Shown in pieces: positions 34,674-43,113 of a DNA stretch of 48,039 bases (position 1 is its first letter; the number at the start of each line of letters is the position of its first letter). This DNA comes from Sharpea porci (GTDB taxonomy: Bacteria; Bacillota_I; Bacilli_A; Erysipelotrichales; Coprobacillaceae), in assembly GCF_009695655.1 (NCBI RefSeq), contig NZ_VUNM01000019.1, positions 1-48,039 on the forward strand, given 5' to 3'. The translations under genes were made by a program, and so were the position numbers. A model generated the notes under the pieces. That model had not been told where the DNA came from. It made no database searches and saw only the letters and a list, made by a program, of their open reading frames with translations.

Positions 34674-34883
34674 TAAAAAAAAGACATATCAGTAAATGAT
34701 ATGTCTTAATTATGAAAATAGAAAAATGAAAATAAAGACCCCTGTAGAATATTAGCCGAAATCTTAGGTTTTTCCGTGCAAAATACGTACATGTCTTAAG
34801 TTCCTTTCTTTCATTTGTCACTAGTATATGCGAAATATCATGACATTTCAAGTTATATTTCATATCATTCCTCACTCATCATA
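34674..34883 (-). promoter_or_regulatory. carAB leader with transcription attenuator
   Basis: A terminator stem, AGACATATCA pairing with TGATATGTCT (34682-34706) and followed by a run of eight T, lies between the promoter and the carA ribosome site. The ~165-base leader also contains an upstream TGATAT that could compete for the 5' arm. The layout fits pyrimidine-responsive attenuation, perhaps by PyrR, but no PyrR-binding loop is clearly recognised. Confidence 0.65.
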
Positions 34884-34906
34884 AAAGAATGCAGATTGAT
34901 ATGCAA
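34878..34906 (-). promoter_or_regulatory. Promoter of carAB
   Basis: The minus strand has TTGCAT (34901-34906), 17 bases, then TATGAT (34878-34883). Confidence 0.65.
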
Positions 34907-35244
34907 GAATCTCCCCAATTATTCTAAAAGATTTCAAGAATATAACCACCAATATTTAAAACATGTGATTTATTTATAGATTACATTCGCATTTTCATTG
35001 TCAGTTTGATAATTTTTAAGATTATAACTAATAAAATATAGACAATTGATTAGTTTTTCGGAGTATATTTCGGAACACTTGAACCTTTTACATTCTTTCA
35101 GGGCTATGACCAGTAAAATTAAGAAAAATGCTCAATTAAAGAAATATAAATCCAAAATATAATCCCAAAAGATGCTCATAACTAATTATTAAAAAAGATA
35201 GGATTATTGCAATAAAGTTGTTTGCAGATCCTATCTCTAATGAA
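34907..35244. other. Gene-free A/T-rich stretch
   Basis: No convincing frame, repeat or RNA structure is seen here. A weak A/T stem near 35191-35240 follows the mannosidase stop codon and may serve as its terminator. Confidence 0.4.
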
Positions 35245-37965
35245 TTAATCTAGTTCAACATAAATTGTGACAAACTTACAATGTGATAAAGGTTTAATTG
35301 AAAGCGTATGATCATCTGCTTCAATATGACCTTCATATTCTTCTTTTAAATTTGTATAATAAGCTTTCTTTATTCTCTTTGAGAATACGAGCTGATCACT
35401 AATATCCTGATGGAATTTGCCATTGTAAAGTCTAATAATATAGGCATTTTTATCTTCGGCTTTCTTGATTGCACTCACAACCAGGTTGTTTTCTGTAGTA
35501 AATAGTGAATATGTATTACTCTTGTCCCCTTCTACTTCCATTTGTGAGAATATTAATCTTCCATTTAAGAATTCAGCATATTCTCTTGCGATAATAGGCG
35601 TATTATATGCTTTTGCGAGATTTGCAATATTTGCATCATTGAAATCTCCATCAAATGTCATAAAACCAAATGTGAAATCTAGAGACTTCTGTAATTCAGC
35701 ATCTTTTGTTTCAATAATACGTTCACCACTAGCTCTTCCTGGACGATAAATGAGATTCTCTTTTCCCATAAATGAATATGTTCTAAAGAGTGTTAAACGA
35801 ATTGAATGGTTATCGATGACTTCATATTCACGTACACCTTGTGGTATTAATGCAATACCTCTAGTTTCATCACTTAAACTTACAAAACTCTGTGTAGGTT
35901 CAATTGAGATAGGAGGTTCTTGCCAGGCAGTTTGACTTTGTTGGAAGTTAAGTGGGACTGCATTATTAACTGTTTCTTTTGCAGTCTTTGATTTTTCAAG
36001 TGCTTCATTATAAAGTGCCATTTCTTTTGTATGAACATTTTCTCTTTGAATAACACCAAATTGTTCATCCGCAAAATTAACCTTTGAAATCAATTGGGCA
36101 TCAAATACAATACATAGACGATGAGACTTACCAACATTATCAACATGAACCTTAAAATCGATAACTGGTGAACCTTTACGTAAAGCAACTGTCATTGTAA
36201 TTGGTAATTCTAAAGAGCGTTGGCCAAGTGCACGTTCTTCTAAATCACAAGGAATTGGCATCTTATAGACTGCTTTGAGAGATGCATATATATCCGATTT
36301 ATTTGCATGACTTTCTACTAGATGATCTTTTGAATATGTAATTAAATCCTGATGTGCTGGTGAATAGTTAAACGAGTCTCCACCATCACCATTTTCTTCT
36401 AAAATAGCTTGATTTTTATAAACATGACCATTTCTCTTATCAGTAATTGTAAGGGTGCCATCATCTTCAAGATGAATTGAATAGTATTCATTTTCAATAT
36501 CATTAGTATCTTCCAATACTTTGTTTGATGAACATGTAAAGTCAAGAGTATACTGTTCATAACCCATAGCTGGGAGATTATGTGCTGATATAGCAACAGT
36601 AGCTTCTATTACCTTTTCTGGAACATAGAATTGTTTGCTTGGATTAAGCTTTATTGTTTGTGATAATACATAGTCTGTCAGATCTCTAGATTCAATTATT
36701 GTATAATCCACATTATTGCCATGAGCATCTTTTAAAGCAAATGTTGTTCCTGGAAGGTACAGTTTTGCGATAACAACATCATTTCTTTTTGTTGGTAAGG
36801 TATTAAACATTGTAATCGTCATATCAGCATTATTCTTCACACTTGTTGAGATGAGTCTTGTATGTAATTCGACAAGCGCTTCAGCAATGTCTCTAATTTG
36901 TTTATAACGCATATAAACATCTTCATTGGCTGTATCTGAAATACAAGAGCCAATAGAATCATGAGCAGCATTTTCAAAGAATAATTTCCAGATTGTTTCC
37001 ATAGGCCCATGTGGATACTCATTACCCAATGAATAAGACATTGTAAGAAGTGGTTCTAATACATTCGCGACATAATTCTGTAGCTTTGTATTAAGTGCTT
37101 TTAAATCTGAACGTGAAGAAAAAATAGATTTATGAACACGACTATGTTTACCAAGAATCAGTTCACCTTCAACTTCTTCTAGTTCAGGATGAGCCTTTTT
37201 CACATCCTTAATATAATCCTCAATACAACTTATTACGTATGCATTTTCAGGATCTGCTTCTTGTTGCTTTTTCACTAAATCAACAAGATTCTTTCTAATT
37301 GGTGCCTGATCGAAGCCATTAGGAAAATAGATATTATCTGTAGCACCAGTGCCAGCTTTCTTTAAGCACTCGTTCTGCCAGAACTTTTTCGCATCTTCTT
37401 CATCTTCTGGAATATTACCACCAATGTAATAACCATATGGAATCTGTGTCACGAATACTTCACTTCCATCATGACCACGCCATTTATAGTCTGTATGCTT
37501 AACCATATCATTAGTAACACCACGCCAGAATAATGTATCTTTAATACCAAATTGGTTATAGATTTGTGGCATATTACCTGACATGCCAAATGAATCTGGT
37601 ACATAACCAACATTCATATAAGGACCATATTTTAAACATGTCTTCATTCCATAATACATATTTCTTACTATTGACTCTGCAGAAATAAGCATCAGATCAC
37701 TTTGTGTATACCATGGCCCAATAATCAAACGATGAGCCTGGACAAGTCGTTTGATTCTATTTTCATCTTCTGGTCTCCATTTAATGTAGTCATCCAATAA
37801 TGATCCCTGTGCATCAAGCATAAAGTATTTAAATTCAGGATCATTTTCCAATGTCTCTAAAACATCCCCTAAGTCTTTCATAAGATATACTTTAGAACGA
37901 GAAGTCGTAAAATACCATTCACGATCCCAATGAAAATGTGGTACAACATGTATTTTCTTTGCCAT
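35245..37965 (-). CDS. Alpha-mannosidase, GH38 (MngB-like)
   Basis: A 906-residue cytoplasmic GH38 enzyme, probably cleaving phosphorylated alpha-mannosides brought in by the PTS beside it. The N-terminal motif HVVPHFHWDREWYFT carries the zinc ligands; the nucleophile Asp is in GYVPDSFGMSGNMPQI. The C-terminal half is the all-beta mannosidase region. The start at 37965 has AAGGAGGA 8 bases upstream; an in-frame ATG 27 bases further up has none. It is last in the PTS operon. E. coli MngB hydrolyses mannosylglycerate 6-phosphate; this substrate is plausible but a mammalian or yeast mannan fragment cannot be excluded. Confidence 0.93.
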   Translation of the reverse strand: MAKKIHVVPHFHWDREWYFTTSRSKVYLMKDLGDVLETLENDPEFKYFMLDAQGSLLDDYIKWRPEDENRIKRLVQAHRLIIGPWYTQSDLMLISAESIVRNMYYGMKTCLKYGPYMNVGYVPDSFGMSGNMPQIYNQFGIKDTLFWRGVTNDMVKHTDYKWRGHDGSEVFVTQIPYGYYIGGNIPEDEEDAKKFWQNECLKKAGTGATDNIYFPNGFDQAPIRKNLVDLVKKQQEADPENAYVISCIEDYIKDVKKAHPELEEVEGELILGKHSRVHKSIFSSRSDLKALNTKLQNYVANVLEPLLTMSYSLGNEYPHGPMETIWKLFFENAAHDSIGSCISDTANEDVYMRYKQIRDIAEALVELHTRLISTSVKNNADMTITMFNTLPTKRNDVVIAKLYLPGTTFALKDAHGNNVDYTIIESRDLTDYVLSQTIKLNPSKQFYVPEKVIEATVAISAHNLPAMGYEQYTLDFTCSSNKVLEDTNDIENEYYSIHLEDDGTLTITDKRNGHVYKNQAILEENGDGGDSFNYSPAHQDLITYSKDHLVESHANKSDIYASLKAVYKMPIPCDLEERALGQRSLELPITMTVALRKGSPVIDFKVHVDNVGKSHRLCIVFDAQLISKVNFADEQFGVIQRENVHTKEMALYNEALEKSKTAKETVNNAVPLNFQQSQTAWQEPPISIEPTQSFVSLSDETRGIALIPQGVREYEVIDNHSIRLTLFRTYSFMGKENLIYRPGRASGERIIETKDAELQKSLDFTFGFMTFDGDFNDANIANLAKAYNTPIIAREYAEFLNGRLIFSQMEVEGDKSNTYSLFTTENNLVVSAIKKAEDKNAYIIRLYNGKFHQDISDQLVFSKRIKKAYYTNLKEEYEGHIEADDHTLSIKPLSHCKFVTIYVELD

Positions 37966-38018
37966 AAAATGTTCCTCCTTAGTGAAAAGCAAGAAGGTTA
38001 ATCCTTCTTGCTTTTGTT

Positions 38019-39119
38019 TTATTCAAATGAGATATCAATATCGTCTTCAGTCATCGTTTCATCTTCAGCTTCAGGGTCAACACTAAAGTCAGCAACCATA
38101 GGAGCTACTAAAGCGATAAAGAGTGCACCTACAAGCATACCTACTAAGTAAGCCCAGCCATTACCAATTGTAATAAAGCCATAAATACCACCAACTGGAG
38201 GGATTGAAGCTTTAGCACCAAGTAAGCATGTTACTGCAGCACCAAGTGCACCACCAATCATATTTACAGGAACAAGACGAGAAGCTTTGACTAATGTGAA
38301 TGGGATAGCACCTTCAGTAATACCAACAAATCCCATTACCCAGTTACCTTTACCAGCATCCTTGAATGATTCTGAATAACGTGAGCTTCTAATAACTGTT
38401 GAAATAGCATAAGCTAATGGTGGAATACAAATTGCACAGTTGATATAAACATTTGGTTGATAGATCTTTTCAGTTAATAAAACGTTACCTGCCATCCAAG
38501 CTGCTTTATTGATAGGACCACCCATATCAGAAGCAATCATAGCACCTAACACAATAGCTAAGACAAGCTGGTTCGTTCCAGACTTACTCATTGTACGAAT
38601 CCAAGAAATTAATGCAGTATTAAGCATTGATAATGGTGTATTAAGAATAACCCCCATTACTAATGCAATAACAATAGTAGCAAAGAATGGTAAAATAACT
38701 AATGGCATCATTGATTTAAATGAATCAGGTAAATTAAAGTGCTTTTTGCACCATCTTACTGTATAACCAGCTAAGAAACCGGCAATAACAGCTCCCAAGA
38801 AACCTTCCTGATAATTAGAAGCAATAGCACCACCAATTAAACCAGCACCAATTGCAGGCTTTTCAGCAATTGAATACGCAATGAATCCAGCTAATACTGT
38901 ATTAACTAAGCCAATACCTGTCCAACCAACTTGTTGAATCTGATATAATACATGGTAAAATCCTGTAGACTTAGCATATGGATCTAAGCTTGATACACCA
39001 GTACATAAAGCAATAATTAATGGAATAGCAACAACTAAAGAAGCACCAATAATAAGTGGTAACATGTAGCCAATACCTGTCATCAAATGACCTTTGGCTT
39101 CACTAAAAAACTTTTTCAT
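38019..39119 (-). CDS. PTS system fructose-family EIIC component
   Basis: A 366-residue, multi-helix membrane transporter subunit of the fructose/mannitol-type PTS (KGHLMTGIGYMLPLIIGASL, IASDMGGPINKAAWMAG, GITEGAIPFTLV). EIIC carries the sugar through the membrane while EIIB phosphorylates it. The C-terminal ~20 residues form an unusual, very acidic tail. It has its own ribosome site and is separated from EIIB by 101 bases holding a hairpin. Together with EIIB and EIIA it forms a complete, unfused transporter. Confidence 0.93.
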   Translation of the reverse strand: MKKFFSEAKGHLMTGIGYMLPLIIGASLVVAIPLIIALCTGVSSLDPYAKSTGFYHVLYQIQQVGWTGIGLVNTVLAGFIAYSIAEKPAIGAGLIGGAIASNYQEGFLGAVIAGFLAGYTVRWCKKHFNLPDSFKSMMPLVILPFFATIVIALVMGVILNTPLSMLNTALISWIRTMSKSGTNQLVLAIVLGAMIASDMGGPINKAAWMAGNVLLTEKIYQPNVYINCAICIPPLAYAISTVIRSSRYSESFKDAGKGNWVMGFVGITEGAIPFTLVKASRLVPVNMIGGALGAAVTCLLGAKASIPPVGGIYGFITIGNGWAYLVGMLVGALFIALVAPMVADFSVDPEAEDETMTEDDIDISFE

Positions 39120-39189
39120 AAATTTCCTCTCCTCAATATAATATTTTTACTATATAATGAGAGTGCGTACTCACTATACAGTATGTAGT

Positions 39190-39216
39190 CATAGGGCTGG
39201 GCCATAGTCCTATGAT
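39190..39216. repeat. Intercistronic hairpin between EIIB and EIIC genes
   Basis: CATAGG pairs with CCTATG around a 13-base interior that can pair further (CATAGTCC with a left GGGCTG-like arm imperfectly). On the plus strand it is followed by a T-run; on the minus (transcribed) strand it has none, so it is more likely a stabiliser or processing site than a terminator. Confidence 0.4.
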
Positions 39217-39220
39217 TTTT

Positions 39221-39541
39221 TTATTGTTTTTTTGCTTCGACAGCCTTAGCACATTTCTTTAAAACAGCTTCAGGTGCCTTAATGCAAGTTGTAATATTGA
39301 CACGAATCACAGGTTTTCCTTTAAAACGATCCATGCCTTCGATATGCTGATCTGAAGCAATCAATACAAAGTCAGCAGCCTGCGCTTCTTCATTTGTAAT
39401 TTTATTGACCTGTCCCATGGAACCCTGCTGTTCCATTTTGACATCAAAGCCAATCTTTTTGCCAGCTTTTTCCAATGCCTTAGCAGCCATTGGAGTGTGT
39501 GCTAAGCCAGCTGGACATGCTGATACACCAACAACTTTCAT
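39221..39541 (-). CDS. PTS system fructose-family EIIB component
   Basis: A 106-residue stand-alone EIIB of the fructose family. The phospho-cysteine lies in VGVSACPAGLAHTPMAA (Cys 9), and the domain ends with APEAVLKKCAKAVEAKK. It takes phosphate from EIIA and passes it to sugar bound by EIIC. It starts 1 base after the EIIA stop with AAGGAGG upstream. Confidence 0.95.
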   Translation of the reverse strand: MKVVGVSACPAGLAHTPMAAKALEKAGKKIGFDVKMEQQGSMGQVNKITNEEAQAADFVLIASDQHIEGMDRFKGKPVIRVNITTCIKAPEAVLKKCAKAVEAKKQ

Positions 39542-39542
39542 A

Positions 39543-40004
39543 TTAATTTTCCTCCTTCATAATTTTTAATATAAAACGTGTTAATTCGTTTTTATCATTT
39601 GATGAGATAACTGTATTTTTGAAATCATCCTCTAATAAAGCTGTCGCAAGTGAAGAAATCATCTTCAAATGGACATCGCCTGCACTCTTTTCAGGTACAA
39701 GTAATGCGAAAATATATTTAACAGGTTGATCATCTAGGGTCTGCCACTCAATACTGTTTTTATTACGTAAATACATAACTGTAACTTTCTTTACATTATT
39801 AGTTCTTGCATGGGGAATTGCGAATCCATCTTGCAAGCCTGTTGAGAATTCTTTTTCTCTTTCAAGAAAGTCATGATAGAGGGCATCGGCATCATCAGTG
39901 ATATCGAGTTCTTGAGCTTTCGTACTAATAAACTTAAGAATGCCGTCTTTATCTTTTTCATCAACATTTAGAAAGACTGTATTTTCATTTAATAAATCAT
40001 TCAT
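39543..40004 (-). CDS. PTS system fructose-family EIIA component
   Basis: A 153-residue EIIA_2 (mannitol/fructose type) domain, the first gene of the operon. The active His is in TGLQDGFAIPHARTNNVKKV. It receives phosphate from HPr. The ATG at 40004 is preferred because GGGAGG sits about 10 bases upstream; the GTG at 40016 overlaps that site. It can also signal to the PRD regulator encoded divergently. Confidence 0.95.
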   Translation of the reverse strand: MNDLLNENTVFLNVDEKDKDGILKFISTKAQELDITDDADALYHDFLEREKEFSTGLQDGFAIPHARTNNVKKVTVMYLRNKNSIEWQTLDDQPVKYIFALLVPEKSAGDVHLKMISSLATALLEDDFKNTVISSNDKNELTRFILKIMKEEN

Positions 40005-40034
40005 GCTTTTTGCCACCTCCCTTTGACACCATTA

Positions 40035-40063
40035 AGTATAAGCGTTCGTAAAATCTTTCTCAA
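40035..40063 (-). promoter_or_regulatory. Promoter of the PTS-mannosidase operon
   Basis: The minus strand has TTGAGA (40058-40063), 17 bases, then TATACT (40035-40040). The operator repeats begin 10 bases upstream of the -35, the position expected for an activator. Confidence 0.65.
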
Positions 40064-40072
40064 TTTATGCAA

Positions 40073-40138
40073 TTTCCACTTGTTTCGGAAATAGAAAGCC
40101 CTTACATGTAAGCCTTTTCCACTTCAAAATGGAAATAG
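40073..40138. promoter_or_regulatory. Paired operator repeats in the divergent PTS/regulator promoter
   Basis: TTTCCACTTGTTTCGGAAAT at 40073-40092 and TTTCCACTTCAAAATGGAAA at 40116-40135 are similar, each with inverted TTTCC...GGAAA ends. Between them is a perfect 12-bp palindrome, CTTACATGTAAG (40101-40112). These are likely binding sites for the PRD regulator. Confidence 0.6.
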
Positions 40139-40207
40139 CTTTGATTGTTTATTTTGCTGATTGCGTTAATATTAATAATAAGGATGATTATAGAAAGGAG
40201 GATATTC

Positions 40208-42127
40208 ATGTTTAACTATAAGCGGCTTGAAGATATTTTTAATTATATTCGTAGTAATGAGTATACAAGCATTGCTAAACTCACTAGTCTCTTTAAAGTA
40301 TCCGATCGGACTATTCGCAGTGACATTAATAACCTAAATGATGTTTTACAGGGCGCAAGTATTCAATTAAAGAGAAGAACAGGCTATTACTTACAAATAG
40401 ATAATGAACAAGAATTCAATGCATTCCTAAATACTATTTCAAAAAGAGAATCTGACACAAAAGATCTAGATTCAAGCCAGGATAGAATGCGTTATATCCT
40501 CACTACCTTACTCTATTCGCACGATTACATACCAACTGAAGATTTGTCTGATGCAGTATTTGTTTCTAAGAATACTTTTTCAAATTATATAAAAGCTATC
40601 AAGAAACTACTCACCCAATACAACTTAGAATATATTGTTAAACCTGGTGTTGGTGTAAAAGTTATCGGAAATGAATCGGATAAGAGAGAATGTATTATCA
40701 ATGAAATCCATCCCTTAAGTGAATACTCAACAATATCAATGCTCACAAAAGAAGAGAAGGTCTACTTTAATGATGTTGAGGTTAATGCAATAATTCCCAT
40801 CCTTATATCCGTCTTTAAAAAGCATCATGTAGAGACTGATGATTATAGACTAAAAAACCTTACTATCTATTTCGCATTAATGATTTCAAGAATACTCAAT
40901 GATGATTATATAAGCGCAATAAATTCAACACAAATTCCAAAAGATATTAAAGAAATTGTTGATGAAATATGTGATAAGATTAGTGACTATTATGATATAA
41001 CAATTACCCATGGAGAAAAGCTTTATATTTCCATACATTTAATTACGAATGTGAAATATAATGATAATTCAGTTGATGACTATGCCATCAATCAACTTAT
41101 AGATACTTTTCTTGATGGTATTTATAAGGGTTATAACTTTGATTTAAGAAATGATCAAATTCTTAGAAATGATCTTTATAACCATCTTCGTACATCCATG
41201 TCCATGATGGAACTTCATCTTGAAAACAAGAATCCATTACTCAACACAATAAAAGCGAATTATCCATTACCATTCGAAATAGCGAAAACAATACTTAAAC
41301 AGTCATCTAGTTCATTATCTTTTCCTGAAGATGATATTGGCTATATCGCATTACATATTGGAGCAGCAATAGAGCGCTGTTTTTCAGGATCAATTAAAAA
41401 GAAATCTATTTACTTAGTATGTGGGTCTGGCCAAGCAACATCACGTATGCTTGAAGCTCGTCTACAAAATGTATTCGGAAGAAAGCTATCAATCGTAAAG
41501 AAGCTATCTCTCATTGACTATCTCAATCTTACTGAGGATGATTTTAAAGAAATTGATTGTGTTATTTCAACAGTCCCTCTTGAACAAACATATGTTCCTA
41601 CGATAACTGTAGACTTTTCATTAAACCAGCAGGATATCGAAACAGTATCTCGTCTTATTACTTCAATTGATCAGAATAAGTCAGATAAAATTAAAAAATT
41701 CTTTGATTCATCTCTCTTTATTCACAAAAAGAAAGCCACATCAAAGAAAGCTTTATTAGATGAACTCAATAGCATGCTACTTAAAGAAGGTATAGTTGAT
41801 GAGCATTATATTGATTCAGTCTATAAGAGAGAAGAGCTCTCAAACACCAACATGAATGAAGTATTTGCATTACCTCATCCATTAGATGTTATTGCGAAGA
41901 AAACAAAAGTTGCAGTCGCAATACTGGATGAACCTCTTCTTTGGCACAATGAAGAAACAGTACGCATCATATTCCTACTTGCAATAAAAAGAGGAGATAG
42001 CCTTAATATGGAACATCTTTATGATGTATTCATTGAACTTGTCAACAATCCTAAGTTCCAACAAGAAATCATGCATTCAAACACATACACTTCATTCATC
42101 GCTTCACTTATACAACACGTCCAGTAA
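40208..42127 (+). CDS. PRD-domain transcriptional activator of the PTS operon (MtlR/ManR type)
   Basis: A 639-residue multidomain regulator. Residues ~1-60 hold an HTH (NEYTSIAKLTSLFKVSDRTI), a second Mga-like HTH follows, two PRD domains with conserved His occupy ~165-385, an EIIB-like domain (YLVCGSGQATSRMLEARL) lies near 400-490, and an EIIA_2-like domain (NTNMNEVFALPHPLD) ends it. PTS components phosphorylate such proteins to set activity by substrate and by HPr. The start at 40208 follows AAAGGAGG; the frame extends upstream without a site. It is divergent from the operon it most likely controls. Confidence 0.92.
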   Translation: MFNYKRLEDIFNYIRSNEYTSIAKLTSLFKVSDRTIRSDINNLNDVLQGASIQLKRRTGYYLQIDNEQEFNAFLNTISKRESDTKDLDSSQDRMRYILTTLLYSHDYIPTEDLSDAVFVSKNTFSNYIKAIKKLLTQYNLEYIVKPGVGVKVIGNESDKRECIINEIHPLSEYSTISMLTKEEKVYFNDVEVNAIIPILISVFKKHHVETDDYRLKNLTIYFALMISRILNDDYISAINSTQIPKDIKEIVDEICDKISDYYDITITHGEKLYISIHLITNVKYNDNSVDDYAINQLIDTFLDGIYKGYNFDLRNDQILRNDLYNHLRTSMSMMELHLENKNPLLNTIKANYPLPFEIAKTILKQSSSSLSFPEDDIGYIALHIGAAIERCFSGSIKKKSIYLVCGSGQATSRMLEARLQNVFGRKLSIVKKLSLIDYLNLTEDDFKEIDCVISTVPLEQTYVPTITVDFSLNQQDIETVSRLITSIDQNKSDKIKKFFDSSLFIHKKKATSKKALLDELNSMLLKEGIVDEHYIDSVYKREELSNTNMNEVFALPHPLDVIAKKTKVAVAILDEPLLWHNEETVRIIFLLAIKRGDSLNMEHLYDVFIELVNNPKFQQEIMHSNTYTSFIASLIQHVQ

Positions 42128-42154
42128 GAACAACACATAAATTTAATTCCTCAT

Positions 42155-42265
42155 TTCTTAAACACTTATAACATTCAAAAGTACCCTAAAGTCCTTTATT
42201 TACAAGGAATTATGGGTACTTTTTCTTTTCTTAAATTGTGGTAATTCTTTTAACTTAGTGAATCT
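42155..42265. repeat. Direct repeat copy 1 flanking the fic remnant
   Basis: This ~111-base segment is repeated at 42930-43043. Shared blocks include TTCTTAAACACTT, TCCTTTATTTA.AAGGAA, and a 23-base identical core beginning CTTTTCTTAAATTGTGGTAA. Copy 1 contains the terminator of the PRD regulator gene. Confidence 0.7.
42178..42224 (+). terminator. Terminator of the PRD regulator gene
   Basis: AAAGTACCC pairs with GGGTACTTT; inside it GTCCTT pairs with AAGGA, and a T-rich tract follows. Confidence 0.8.
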
Positions 42266-42275
42266 CAAACTTTAT

Positions 42276-42888
42276 TTAACATCCCAATATCCATACCTTT
42301 TTTCCGCCAATACGTTCAATTTTCTCATACTTTTGTAATTCTTTCATTTTTCGTTGAAGCGTACGGTAAGGAATATTGAGCTTTTTTAATAATGCTTTTT
42401 GCGTGATGCTAGGTTCCTTTTTTAGTAATGCAAGTATTTCTCTTTCCAAAACGCCATCCAATGCGCCATTATCTTGGTGTATTGGCGCATTAGAATCTCC
42501 CACATTTCCAACAACACGCGTCTCTTTTAGCGTATCTAGAATAATCTCTAACATGAGTTCTACAAAAGTACTACTATCAACTTCCATATCCGATTTACCA
42601 AGAGCATCGTAGTATACTTGTTGTCTGGTACGAATCAGTTCTTCAATTGGTAGCCAATAAAACAATGCATTCCATTTTCCAAGAAGCATACTGTGCCACA
42701 TTCTTCCCATGCGCCCGTTTCCATCAGCAAATGGGTGAATGAATTGTTTGTATTCTATTGGCTTTTCTTAGGTGTGGGTTCATATTACCGTGGGATAAAA
42801 CATTAATCCGACCAATCTGTTCACTGATATCTGCAAGCAGATTTATGATTTTATCTGTAATATGGAATGGTGGCTTATATTCACTCAT
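42276..42888 (-). pseudogene. Fic family protein gene with internal deletion
   Basis: The start (MSEYKPPFHITDKIINLLAD, then NPHLRKANRIQTIHS) is the conserved N-terminus of a large Fic protein. It then jumps, out of frame, to FIHPFADGNGRMGRMWHS, the catalytic Fic motif, and continues to a normal winged-helix C-terminus. About 130-140 residues of the Fic core are missing. The junction lies in a short ATTCATTCA-like sequence that would occur at both original sites, consistent with microhomology deletion. Frame is lost at the junction, so AMPylation activity is not expected. It lies between two direct repeats. Confidence 0.82.
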
Positions 42889-42929
42889 ACTTCTCATTTC
42901 CCCTTCTGCATCTTTTATACTGCTACATT

Positions 42930-43043
42930 TTCTTAAACACTTCACTTGTTTAAAAGTGTTCGTTACTCCTTTATTTATAAGGAAATAATAGTACTTTCTC
43001 TTTTCTTAAATTGTGGTAATTTTTTTAAGACTCTAGTAAATCT
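42930..43043. repeat. Direct repeat copy 2 flanking the fic remnant
   Basis: Matches 42155-42265 in the same orientation, with the stem region diverged so that it no longer forms a good terminator. The two copies enclose the fic remnant as a ~775-base unit. Confidence 0.7.
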
Positions 43044-43049
43044 AATATG

Positions 43050-43085
43050 AATAAAGGCAAAATGTATATGTCTATTTTGCCTTTT
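43050..43085 (-). terminator. Terminator of the SAM hydroxide adenosyltransferase gene
   Basis: AAAGGCAAAAT pairs with ATTTTGCCTTT around a 10-base loop; the downstream T-tract is short. Confidence 0.65.
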
Positions 43086-43113
43086 GTTTATTGATGTTGT
43101 AAAGATAGAATTG

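Noticed and set aside
34652-34875. A 74-codon frame upstream of carA
   Set aside because: It spans the carA leader and terminator, has no ribosome site and reads as noise.
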